64,000 nucleotides of DNA from Cyclaneusma minus (Eukaryota; Ascomycota; Leotiomycetes; Marthamycetales; Marthamycetaceae). The stretch is taken from positions 400,237-464,236 of the forward strand of contig JAKZHN010000027.1 in the NCBI GenBank assembly GCA_037179335.1, read 5' to 3'. Position 1 is the first letter of the stretch. Each line of letters opens with the position of its first letter. Positions 22,057-33,137 of the stretch are shown one piece after another. The notes beneath the pieces are model-generated. The model worked only from the letters and a program-made list of their open reading frames with translations. It searched no databases and was not told where the DNA came from. A program made the translations under genes and the position numbers.

Positions 22057-23580
22057 GGTCCTGAGATACAGAGAATGGAAGACGCGCCACAGGCATGTGA
22101 GTAGATCGTGAATAAGGTATGTGAATGAGAAAGAGGGTCTTTCGACGCGTCACGACTGACGCGCTAGTAAACGCACTCAAGGACTGGAGGTTCGCGTCAA
22201 CCAGGGTCAGGGGTGCAGCAGCAGTGAACCAAAAAGATATGTATTCAGATAATTACCTGGACGAATTGAAAGATACCTAGATAATATCTGCATATTGATT
22301 TGGATAAGGCCATATATATTACGGAATCTAGCGAAAAAGCCGAAAAAGGAATTTTGGGGTGAGTTTCAAGAATTTCGCCATTTTCAGGCGTCTGCACTCG
22401 CGGTAAAGCTTGCTGGGACCACTTGCAGTTGCACTTTGCTACCGAAATTCAGGGGTAAATTTTCACGTGACCATATCTATGAATGTTTGAATAACTTGCC
22501 AAATACATATCTACAGAGCTCTCCAAATACAGATATGTACAGATAATCCCAGCCCTTATGATTGAAACACAATTAGCTTTCGATTCCACGGTTTACAAAT
22601 ATGCAACATCAAATGACTGGCTATTGAAGTGGGTTCTAGGCCTTATTTAAGTACCAGCGTGGCAACAGATGATGTGAACCGTTGACGACTACCGACAGTA
22701 ACAGTTCATCCCAAGACACAACAGACGCAGCAAGGTGGATAATGAAGCTCAGAAAGCGCTTTAGCCTGTCGAGAGTCCCAGCCTAGTCATGTCCCAGAAG
22801 CCGCCGTCGCCAACGTCCCGTCCCTGCCTAGCTCCTTACCAAAGACCGGCTCATCCAGAGACACACAAACCTTGGTATGAGGTCTCAATTCACAAGCAGC
22901 ATTTCCAGAAAAAAAATCTTCTCAGCAAGAAGAAACAAAGTTCGTACTTTTACAATGAAGTCTCCATTCTCCCAGCTCCGAAGTCTACTCTGCATATGAT
23001 ATACACAGTCAATACATCTATCACCCTCCCCCCTCTCTAATCCCTCCCTGCTGCCTTCATTCAACAAGACAAAACAGCCGCTCGCATCGCCCCACACTCC
23101 CAAAGATTGTTTATCGTAAAGAATCGTTTCGATAGATGAGAAAATCCATATCATAATTACTCAAACCGCGCCCGCCACCCTGACCCGAAAACGTCTCAAC
23201 AAAGAACAAAAGACGCCTCCAAATCATTTTTTGGTTTTCAAGCAAGGGAATTCAGGAAATAGGAGCGAATAGGATGTTCCTGGCAAGCTTGTGCAGGCTT
23301 TCGTCGAGAAGAAGCGAGACGGGCGCGGAAAGCTCGGTCCCTGCAAAGCCACGGGCGGATTAGGACTAAGTTCGTGCATCGGATGCGGAGTATCGTAACG
23401 GTTTTGCAAAACGGCGCAAAACTCTAGTTTGCGGGCCGCGCAGGCTGAGATCCATCGCTTCGTTGCAGCAGCAGGATGCCTTGTCCGCAGCCTCATCTCT
23501 CACTCTCTGCTCAGCTCCATATTGATTGACTTGATTGAGTGTATGCGAGCTCGCAGTTCGGTGTTTTAGGAACTCGCTAC
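22057..23580. other. Intergenic region
   Basis: This 1.5-kb stretch holds the promoter of the DUF7600-like gene and the 3' flank of the elongase gene. Open frames are short and featureless. The part near 22.2-22.6 kb is AT-rich. No repeat or RNA gene was recognised. Confidence 0.45.
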
Positions 23581-24794
23581 TTAAGCCTTGCGCGAGCGCA
23601 CCTTGCCGTTCGACACGCCGGTGGCAGTAGCGCTGCCGTTGCTGCCGCTGCTGCTCTTGGGGCCGGCGTTGGCTTCGCGCAGGATGCGGTCCATGTCGGG
23701 GACTTCGGTGGTGCTCATGGCGCGGAGGGAGCGGGCGGCTTTGCGGCCGGTGTTCTTCTTGTCGGTGGCGTAGGTGTGGATATAGAAGGAGATGAAGAGG
23801 ACGAGGTATGAGGCGAGAATGCCAACGCCCCAGTAGGCGGCGAATTCTTTGCCGGCGCACTTGCCGCGGTAGGGCATCCAGGGCCAGTAGGTTGAGACGA
23901 AGTATTGGTAGGATGCGTAGTTGACGAAACCTGGTGGGCGGGTTATTAGCGACTGACTGAATCAGGGGAAAAGGTTGTTGAGGGGGTCTTACCAAGGTCA
24001 AGAACGAATTGGAGGATCTGGAGGGTGGTGATGTACTGCTTCCACCAGATTTTGATGCCCCGAGCAGATTGCAGGTAGTAGTAGTACATCAGAACGTGCA
24101 CAGTCAAGTTGAGCACAATAGGAACCCATTGTACAGTGGTGTCTCCAATCAATTGGATGTAGCACAAAAAGGCGGTCGCTCCGTGATGGTAGGTGTGGAG
24201 GAAAGCTAATAACTGTTAATGGCCTGATTCTTGGCTCGGAAGACGCGGAACTCACTCAGAGGCTTTTTCTTCAGGACCAAGAACACGGTATCAATGAACT
24301 CGATGTATTTGGTGAGGTAGTTCAGCTAGCAGCCTGTTAGTTTCCGTTTGGACGGCGGTTTTGGAGCCAACAATACGCACGTAGTACAGCATAACCAGCT
24401 TGTTGGTCCAGCCGCCCTCGGGGTGGCAGATGGCGTGGAAGATGCCATTGCGGGCGATTTCCGGGATCAGTTGCTCCACAAGCAGAGCCAAAAGAGTTCC
24501 GCTGATGGCGGTCAGGTAGAAGTTGTGGACGATGAAGGGACCCTTGAGCTTGAAGGCCGGGCGGTTGCGCATCAGTTCGCGGCCACCGAAGATGACGGTA
24601 TAGTAGAGTGCCATAGCAATCAGCACCGGCGTCATCTCCGACATTGGCGTACTCCCAGGAGTGAACTGGAAGGTGCTCGGCGAGTAGCCTCTCACGGTGG
24701 TGGCAATCTTGTCGAAGATCGGCCATAGCGGGATGCCGAAGGGGCGGTCGAGGGTAGGAATTGGCAGGTACTTCATGGCGGAGTCGGAAGACAT
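23581..24794 (-). CDS. Very-long-chain fatty acid elongase (ELO family, GNS1/SUR4 type)
   Basis: 3-ketoacyl-CoA synthase of the ER membrane that extends saturated or monounsaturated acyl-CoA with malonyl-CoA, feeding sphingolipid synthesis. Exons are complement(join(23581..23930, 23993..24205, 24256..24325, 24381..24794)), 348 aa, all phases agreeing. The signature appears in order: LNYLTKYIEFIDTVFLVLKK, the histidine box LHTYHHGA (about 164-171), NLTVHVLMYYYYLQSARG, and TTLQILQFVLDLGFVNYASY. Several hydrophobic helices flank these. The C-terminus is Ser/Lys-rich and ends KVRSRKA, a basic tail suited to ER retention. Introns are 50-62 nt. The start MSSDSAMKYLP at 24794 is chosen; MKYLP just inside is an alternative. 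Similarity is closest to the Elo2/Elo3 group. Confidence 0.95.
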
Positions 24795-26828
24795 GGCGGC
24801 GGTTGGGGTGGTCGCGAGCCTTGGGATGGAGGTTTGGGGGAGAGGTGGGCGGATTGGCGGGGGACGTCGCTCAGTTTTGATGCTGCCACCTGCGGAACTC
24901 TCTGGCGGGAAATGCGACACTAAGAGGGCAGACCCGGCATAAATGGCTGGGCTGGCGTGGGTTATGCCGAGCGAGGACGAGAGTCTGCGGTGACACTGGC
25001 TATGTTGGATTTGCAAACTTATCAGCCGAATTGAATCGAGACAGCCCGTCCGTCGGCTTGTATTTATCGATCGCTGCCGCGCCAGAATTGTGTCGCCGCG
25101 TTCTCGTGTGGTGGTTGATGCAGGCCACTTGCTTACCTCAGAATAATCCAGTCAGCCGTGTGAGACTGCTGGTGCCAGCTGCATCCCGCTTATTTGTTGG
25201 ATTGCATCTCTCGACCATCAATGGATCCTCAGAATACCACCAGCATGAGAGGCCACATCTCCGCACATCTCTGCACATCTCTGCATACAGCCCTGGCGAT
25301 GCGACATGTACACGAGCTGCCCCTGAATCTGCCGTGTCGTACCCATTTCACAGCAGTAACCACAGATCACTTGGCTTGATCGCACCAGCAGCATGCTTTG
25401 GGCCTGGCAGAGGTAGATCCAGCACGACATGGTCCGTCCCCCTTACGAGCAGCACGCACATGTGCCGGAAGGTGCAGCGACAGTTCAAGAGCAGCCGGGT
25501 CCCGAAGGACAGAATTGATTCTCACTATCTACTACTTGTATATATGCACGAGTATCACCGCCGGCATCTATCAATAGCATCAACCCATTCCAAGAGCCCT
25601 GTATCCTCGGCCTACGTAAACAGGTGCCTTCGTAGTCAGCCGCGCCTTCAGCACCAAGAAGTCTTTCGTACCCGGCCAATATCGACTTAAGACGCTGAAT
25701 CCCAACACTCTGCTGCCTCACAGCTCGTACAGATAGCAAGACCGGAAAGCCACTCAACGTGATGACCTTATGGCCTTCCCCTTCCCCAAGAGTCAGCCAA
25801 GGTGTCAGCTAGGTAAGACTCTCGACTGTGCCAGGACTTCCGATGGCTGGCTGGATGGCCAATCTAGATACCCTTTCCGGACCCGACTGACCAGATCGAC
25901 CGGCCCCATGCGAACCCCGTGGAGGCCTGTGTAACTGGATTCAATTGCGATGGTCCATGGAGCGATCCAAAGAGCGAATTCAAATTGGATTGGCGCAAGG
26001 TTGTTCCGTGCACCCCGTTTCCAGGACAGTGAGGTCGCGTGTTAGGATCTTAGGACATGTATTAAGCAGCAGGCAAACCTCCCGCCCACATCATCGATGA
26101 CTGCTTACTGCGTCGTCGCGAAGGGGTCTTCCACCAAACAAAAAAGCTTTCGGGTTACAGGAGGGGTAGCGGAGGTTGGTGTTCTAGAAGAGCCGTGCCT
26201 GTTGGCGTATATATGATGAGCATGATGGGCATGATGGGCATGATGGGCATGATGGGCAAACTCAAAGCTTGGTGTGAGAAGATTTTCGCTTTCGTAGTAC
26301 AGGCGCCTCCTCCACATAAAAACCATGGGCCTCCGGCTGCTGGCTCATCTGAACGTCGTCGTAGGGCTGTACTGTTCCGTCTGCATGCTCGGGTGGTCGC
26401 TATTCTCGACCTCGACCGACTTTTCGTGAGTGGTCCCGCTGTCAAGGCCGCTGGCAAACTGCACGTATCCTCGCTGATGATGCAACGGCGCGGTAGGCAG
26501 AACGACAGTCTGGAGGTGATTCTCTGCGACGTTTTGCAGGAGCTCTACGTGCTGTAGTCGCAGAGCAGCGCAGACCGGGTCGACATACAAAGCGAGTGGT
26601 GCGCGCCGATGATGGGCAGATGTTCTCTCGGAAGCTCTTGAGTCGCGGCTGGCGAATAAGCGCGGGCCAATTTGGCTGGGTCGGGACATCTGGCTGCCTT
26701 GTGTGGCTGCCTCAGTCCACCACGGACTTCTCACCAGCGCTGTTGGAATTGCGAGACGACCCGAAAACACTCGACTCCCTCCTACAGCTCCAGCAATTCC
26801 ACTCACCACCCCCCACACGTCTTTCCTA
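24795..26828. other. Divergent intergenic region
   Basis: This 2-kb stretch lies between the elongase (minus) and the COX subunit gene (plus). A 219-codon open frame on the plus strand at 25031-25690 shows no domain, starts without homolog-like features, and is rejected. A 9-bp tandem repeat lies at 26212-26258. Confidence 0.5.
26212..26258. repeat. 9-bp tandem repeat CATGATGGG
   Basis: Four perfect copies lie at 26221-26256, preceded by one imperfect copy (TATGATGAG). It lies about 570 bp upstream of the COX subunit start. Confidence 0.9.
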
Positions 26829-27602
26829 ATGTCGTCCACCTCTCTGCTGCGCGTCGCAGCTCGTGCGCAACCATCGATTCTCTTCCGCGCCAATGGCCTC
26901 CACCATGTCGCTGCCAGACCTTCAATCACCCCGTTTGTCGCTCCCTCGATGACGTTGGCCGCGAGCTCCTTCAGCACCACCGCCAGGCAATTGAGCGATG
27001 CCCACCACGAGGAGACCTTTGAGGAGTTTACTGCCAGGTACGCCCTCGCCACGCTGTCGCAATCATCCCGCAGAATTCGACCCCCGCCGCACCAAGTTTC
27101 CCTCGGCTTCCATTGTGCTTGGCTGGCTTGTGCGAGACCTCAAGGCTACATTCGCTGACCGGAATACTTTGGAAACAGATACGAGAAGGAATTCGAGGGT
27201 GTCAACGATGTTTTCGAGCTCCAGGTATGATTGCGACGCCTGGTCGCGGACCAATGGCTCCATACAGCAGACGAGGGATTAATCAATGCCACAGCGAAAC
27301 CTCAACAACGCCTTTGCCTACGATCTCGTCCCCTCTCCATCCGTCATCACAGCTGCTCTGAAGGCCGCAAGACGAGTCAACGACTTCCCCACCGCCGTCC
27401 GAGTATTCGAAGGTAAGCAGATGGATCTCAGGCGAACGGGTTTCAGGCAGACGGATCTCGGTGGGCTGACACTCTCCCCACAGGTATCAAGGCAAAGGTT
27501 GAGAACAAGGGCCAGTATGAGCAATATCTCGAGGAACTGAAGCCCTTACGGGAAGAGCTGGGCGTGCTGTTGAAGGAGGAGCTGTACCCCGAAAGCAAAT
27601 AA
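26829..27602 (+). CDS. COX6: Cytochrome c oxidase subunit VI (yeast Cox6, animal COX5A), mitochondrial
   Basis: Nuclear-encoded structural subunit on the matrix side of complex IV. Exons are join(26829..27037, 27179..27224, 27295..27412, 27484..27602), 163 aa, with consistent phases. The first 50 or so residues are an Arg/Ser/Ala-rich presequence (MSSTSLLRVAARAQPS, SFSTTARQLS). The mature part reads HEETFEEFTARYEKEFEGV, LQRNLNNAFAYDLVPSPSVI, AARRVNDFPTAVRVFEGIK and ends LKEELYPESK, the full family pattern. Introns are 141, 70 and 71 nt. Frames on the opposite strand are shadows. Confidence 0.95.
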
Positions 27603-28081
27603 AGCAACAAAGATTCGTTCACGGCCAGGTTAATAACGACGAGAGAGAAGAAAGACTTGGCGGGGCACCTTTGAAGCATTTAGATTTCGCATTGGAGTGT
27701 TACACCTATGTACATTTGTCTCACCGAAATGCAAGCATGTTCATTGGAAATCTCCATCTAGAATTTCCGCTCCTTTTCCCTCCCGACATCGATGGTTAGT
27801 TTTTGGATTGTCTCGAGTTATCACTTATCTGGGTTTTTCTGTAGATATCAAAAAGGAAAGCGGCTCTGGGCAGCTTTCTCAACGTGCACAGCAGTTGCGC
27901 AATTCCCTACGCCGCCATTGTTAAATCCCAACGTCTCCCGCAAAGCGCCTTCCCAGACGGTCTCATGGCCAGCACAAACCATTGGAGGAAACTCAAAATC
28001 GAAACTCAACGCAAGTCAGACTAATAGTCAGGTCCCATCTTGTTGTATTCCTTAAAGTTCTATCTATCTGTGGAATTCGTC
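27603..28081. other. Intergenic region between convergent genes
   Basis: This stretch holds the facing 3' ends of the COX subunit and asparaginase genes. Nothing else was seen. Confidence 0.5.
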
Positions 28082-30062
28082 TCAAAGCTTCTTCTCTCCC
28101 ATCTCCTCAGCATGCAGGAGTGCACCACTCTTCTTCAGCAGCTCAATACACTTGCCACTCCCCACCCTTTCCGCCAGCCCCAGCGGCGTCATGCCAGTCG
28201 CATTCCGAACATGTACATTTGCGCCTCTGCTCAACAGCTCCTTCATCATCGTCTCACTCGCCACCTCCTCTCTCCGAGTATCGCCCTCTTCTCGCGGCTT
28301 CTCCGATCCAACCCCCTTCCCCTCATCCTCCTGGCCCTTCCCCCTTTTCTCGCTCTCTTGACCCTCTCCCTTGCCTGCACTAGCCAGCACTGCCAAATGC
28401 AGCACCCCGTTGCCCGCATAATCTACCATCCCAACCAACCCCTCATCACCATCACACATCCTCCTCACGACCCCAACATCTCCCCGTCGAATCGCATACC
28501 CTAGCGCCGCAAATCTCGCCTCCCCCTCCCCCAAACTCTCCTCCACTCGCTCCGGATGCTTGAAGCTCGGCATCTTCTCCACACTCGTCATTTCACCTCG
28601 CAGGTTAACCCCCATCCTTTCCACGATATCCTGATAACTTAGTCCCTCCAGCGCAAGCAAATAACTCAGCTTAGTCAGAGCTGCTTCAGTCGTCAAATCG
28701 TGACCAAAGACGACTCCTGCGTTTCCCAGAACTGTTGCGGGTGCGTAGAGAGGTGACACGCTGCCAGACGGACATTGTGACACGTTGACAATCACAATTC
28801 CACGTGCCACGGCCCGACGCACAACTTCCACGAACGAGCCGTCCTCTCCGCTTGGTGCATTGCCCGCGCCGAAAGTTTCCAGAATCAGTCCCTTCAAGCC
28901 TGGTACTCGGAGCACACTATCCAACATCTCTGGTTTGATTCCTGGAAACACCCTCAAGCAGGCTACGTGCGCCGTGTCCAGCGTGTGCTGCACTTCGAAT
29001 TTCTCTAGCGATCGGGGACGACGGACCAAAGACCAGGAGACTTCAGCACCCAAGGCATTGATAGTAGCGAGCGGTGGTAAGTTGGGCGACGCAAAGGCAG
29101 CAAAAGATGTAGCAGAGATCTTCGTAGTTCGATTCCCACGGTACAGCGTGTGGTGGAAGAAAAGCAGTACTTCAGGAATATGAAAAGTCCCAGCAATGAT
29201 CAGGGAGCCGAGTAAGTTATCGACAGCATCGGAAGCCAGTGCGAAAATGGAAGTCTGGGAACCGGTGAGGATGACAGGTTTGCCAAGATGAGTGAGCATG
29301 AAGGAGAGAGCGGAGGCGGTGTAGGAGAGCGAGTCGGTGCCGTGGAGGACGACGAAGCCGTCGAAGAGGGCGTAGTTGGAGTAGATGGTTTGGGCGATTT
29401 GCGACCAGCCGGCGGAGGAGATGGAGCTGGAGTCGAGGAGAATGGGGAATTCGTGGAGGGTGTAGCGGATGTGGCGGGCGTAGGTGGTGGGTGGTGTGCG
29501 GAGAGATGGGAGGTGCGTAAGGGTTGTGGGAGTGGTGTAGACGGGGAGGGGGTCTTGGAAAAAGGGGTAAGTGTTAGCAGAGATAGGAGACAGTTGTTGG
29601 GTTCTTGGGCATGAGTCTGGAGTAGACTGGAGGATGATAGCAGTGCGAAAGAAGACAGCAAGAGTAAGAATTGATCGTGGTCAGTTGCAGTAGTGACTTG
29701 GTGCTCAAACGCCTCGCTGCAAATACAAAACAAAAGCTAGGGTACATAGGTATACATGTATACCGCACCGTTTAGGAGACCAGGTGCATCCCTAGTAGCG
29801 GCGAGACATCTCTTTTGACAGGAAACTGCCGGCACACAAATTTGGAACAATATAATAAAACGCTAAACTCAAAGCGAGTGTATGAATCCAAAGAAAGCAT
29901 CAACCTACCTAACTTGGAGCCATCATTGAAGCTCGGCCTGGGCGCCATGCCCAACTCCATGAATCCCTTGGCTGGCACCAAGCCTTCAGGCGACGGCCGC
30001 ATGCAAATAGTGCCCCCCGTCATAATAATCAGGACCCGCGATTCGGGCAGCGACGAAGCCAT
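28082..30062 (-). CDS. Cytosolic type I L-asparaginase with ankyrin-type C-terminus
   Basis: Hydrolyses L-asparagine to aspartate and ammonia. Two exons, complement(join(28082..29553, 29909..30062)), encode 541 aa. The catalytic motifs are TGGTI at residues 15-19 and VLHGTDSLSYTASALSF around 120-136, holding the second Thr-Asp pair; a further block reads KPVILTGSQTSIF. The C-terminal 150 residues contain ankyrin-like strands (DYAGNGVLHLAVLASAG; LLSRGANVHVRNATGMTPLG). They are interrupted by a charged low-complexity loop near 450-490. This layout matches the roughly 60-kDa animal/fungal asparaginases. The intron is 354 nt, much longer than its neighbours. A second in-frame ATG at 30110 would add a basic extension containing NKRIRL. 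Confidence 0.93.
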
Positions 30063-30691
30063 ATTGTCGTGTGACGGTGATAGGCGAATACGCTTGTTTG
30101 GGTAGTGCATGTGTGTTGTTGTAGAGTACTTGCTCGGCCGAGATCGGTGGATTTAAATTTTGGATGTCAAGCGAAAGAAGCAAAGCAACAAAGTCTCAAT
30201 TGAAAGGAACAAAACAAAGCTTTGTAAGGTTTTTAGGCAAGGAAAGGGAATTCATAAAAAGGTCTTGGAAGCGTGGGGAAACAAAGGAAAGCCGGGGAAC
30301 ATGAAAATTTGAATGGAGGGTTTCTCTTAGCCAATTTTTTCGTTTGCATGGGCGAGAGCGGAGGCCAAGAGGCAGTCGAGTCGCGGTTCAGAAAGCATGT
30401 TTTGTGTCCTGGGAGGAAGCTGCTGATGACGAGGGCAAATCGCAATGGGATGTTGCGTGTGAGCTGGATGACTGATGGCAAAAGGCATGTTCATGACGTT
30501 TTTATACCAGGTCTGATTATTGGGACGGGTCTGAGGGAGACTGTTTGGGGTCTGGGGAGTTCGAAGATAGATGCTCTCACACCCCGACTCGGCTCCCCTC
30601 ACGCCCCCGGTTTCACTAAGCCTTGCATCGCCATGTCCCTTCTCCCAGCTCAGCTGAAGCCTGAACTCACTGTTGGCATTTCAAATCCACT
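30063..30691. other. Divergent promoter region
   Basis: This stretch carries the upstream regions of the asparaginase (minus) and HET-domain (plus) genes. The plus-strand frame at 30273-30788 crosses the HET gene start and has no features of its own. Confidence 0.5.
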
Positions 30692-32880
30692 ATGCTTTGC
30701 GAAATATGCCAGAATATTAATTTCGACGACGCAACTCGTTCACCTGAAATCGGAGGCGCGAAACACCACTCGTCATTTCAAGGCATAACACAATCAGCAA
30801 AGCTTGGCTGCGACCTATGCGAACTTATTCGCACAACGCTCCTCAAATCATCGTTGTCGAGAAAGGATACCACAGAGAATGACCAGGTTCTATGCAATGT
30901 CTGGAACTGGTACGAAGGTCCGGCAGAGGAACACCAGGGCAGCTCAATAGTGATTTTCTACGGCGTGACTTCACACTGGGCTGTTCATCTTGGGATTGCT
31001 GCTGCCGAAGGTGAATAACCGCCTTGTTCATAAACTGGAGAGACATCTGCATGGTGCTGATGTCAACAGACTCTGTACCCGCCTTGACAAAATGCGTTAG
31101 TGGAAGGAAAGTGCAGGATACGGCGAATTCAGAGATATGCTTTGAGTTGGCGACGGGATGGGTGGGGAATTGCTTGAACAACCACGCTTCATCATGTCCG
31201 CATAATCCAGAGGCATGTCTACCGACTCGAGTTGTTGATGTGGGCTTGGATAGTGCTTCTAATGAAGTCCGCCTTCTGGAGACTAAAGGCTTGAAAGGGA
31301 TCTGGGTTGCTTTGAGTCATTGCTGGGGCCGTACCGCGAGGTTTGTCGCCGAGACACACAACCTCTCTGCTCGAGTTGAAGCCATCACGCTTTCGGAACT
31401 TCCCGGGACCTTCTATGATGCTGTCATTGTTACGCGGAAACTTGGTTACCGATATTTGTGGATAGATTCGTTGTGCATCTTACAGGACTCAGCGCAAGAC
31501 TGGATGGACGAGTCGGTCAGGATGCAAGAGTACTATTCCGGTGCCATTCTTACCATTGCCTCCGATGTTGCCTCTGGCGATCATGAAGGCTTTTTGGATA
31601 ATGCTCGGCCAGAAGTCCACTCAGTAAAGGTACCTTTCAATACACAGGCTGGCACGAGAGTATTCGATATTGATATTTCCGAAGAGGTCAAATACCCTGG
31701 AATGGATGAGGAGTATACTCATTTGAGCATCCGCGGCTGGACATTACAAGAAGACATTCTGTCTCCACGGATGCTTCGTTACACCGAAAGCGAACTTAGA
31801 TTCGAATGCCAACGCTCTCGCTTTGTGGAATCGGACCGTACACCCCAGGGATATACTGATACCGACCAGATGCAATCTATCAAGCGCTTCTTCTTGCGTC
31901 CCGAAGCCAGCATCGACGATCCATTTCTCAGGAACATGCCCTCTCTCGAAGCATATTACCAACCCCTGAGCAGATGGTACCGATTGTTCGAGAACTACTG
32001 TGCCCGGCTTCTGACCTTTGAATCTGATCGCCTGGCCGCAATCTCAGGTCTGGCAGAGGAGATCCATCGCCAGACCTCTTTTAACTACAAGGCTGGGTTA
32101 TGGCTTGAAGACTTACACTTCAGCTTACTCTGGGCCGTCAGCGGCCGAGCTAAAACGCCCGCAAAATATCGTGCGCCGTCCTGGAGCTGGGCTGCGGTAG
32201 ATATCGACTGGTATTTAGGAAACTCGGTGAACCCTGGATTCAAGCTTTATCTGCATAGCGGTGCGGGTTGGAAGCGTGATCCGCAAGGCTTGCAAAAGGT
32301 GCAGATTTTGAGCTGCGATGTGCGGACGAAAAACCGGGATCCGTTTGGTCAGGTGGAGGAAGGGAGGCTACGATTGAAGGGTTTCCTGTTGCGGGTGGAA
32401 GATTGGCAGGGGCCAAGGCTGCCGCATGTGAATGTGTATTGGCAGGAGGTAATGTCACATCTGAGGACCGAGTCACTCGGTGGACCAGAGACAGGAATTA
32501 CGAGAAACCGGTTGATATGCGACTTTGATATAGATCCGGAGGAAAATGAGCTTTCTGAGGCTGGAAGCGAAGGAGCTGGGGGTAAAACTGCTGAGGATGA
32601 TAAGGACGCTGACAATGAAAGTAGCGAAGATGAAGATCAATGGCGGTGGGGTAAATATCCTTCTGGTGTTTCACTGTTTCAGATTGAACGATACTTTTCG
32701 GGGAGGGAAGAAACAGCTTGTTCTGAGAAATCTCAGGCAGTCTTTTATTGTTTGCTACTGCTGCCAGCAACCCAAGACCCAGAGTCTTCGACCTATCACC
32801 GTGTTGGTCTGGCGGAGGTGCCGGATGTTGATGGCTTGGCCCGCGATGGCTGGGAGGAGCGAGAGATAGTAGTTTGTTGA
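30692..32880 (+). CDS. HET-domain (heterokaryon incompatibility) protein
   Basis: Two exons, join(30692..31010, 31070..32880), give 709 aa in frame. The N-terminus has the CxxC-type pair common in HET proteins (MLCEICQNINFDD, then KLGCDLCELIRTTLL). The HET domain follows at about 180-330: WVALSHCWG, LPGTFYDAVIVTRKLGYRYLW, IDSLCILQDSAQDW and MQEYYSGAILTIAS. Downstream come IRGWTLQEDILSPRMLRYTE and APSWSWAAVD, typical of the TOL/HET-6-like architecture. An acidic stretch lies near 600-630. HET proteins can trigger cell death after fusion of unlike hyphae, but most family members are untested. It lies tail to tail with an unknown gene (33138-34553). Confidence 0.93.
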
Positions 32881-33137
32881 GATTTTCTTGTTCTAACTTG
32901 ATTGTGTCTTGTATTCTAAATCTAATGCTCGGAACTCCTCGTCTAGAAGATCTAATTACTAAAGAACCATTCCCAATTATACTTTTGACTTTCGAATCCC
33001 AGAATCCCTTAAAAACTTGGGTCACTTTGATCAACCTGCGCTATTCGAAATGCGCGGCCTCAGGGCTGCTTTCAATTACTAAGCTTTATCTTGAAACCAA
33101 TTGGATACATATCTCTCTCAAGTTTTACCGGACAAGA

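Noticed and set aside
25031..25690. 219-codon open frame on the plus strand
   Set aside because: It has no domain, is rich in Ser/His/Arg of a random kind, lies in a divergent promoter region, and short frames overlap it on both strands.
26345..27052. 235-codon open frame on the minus strand
   Set aside because: It runs opposite to the first exon of the COX subunit gene and is a shadow of it.
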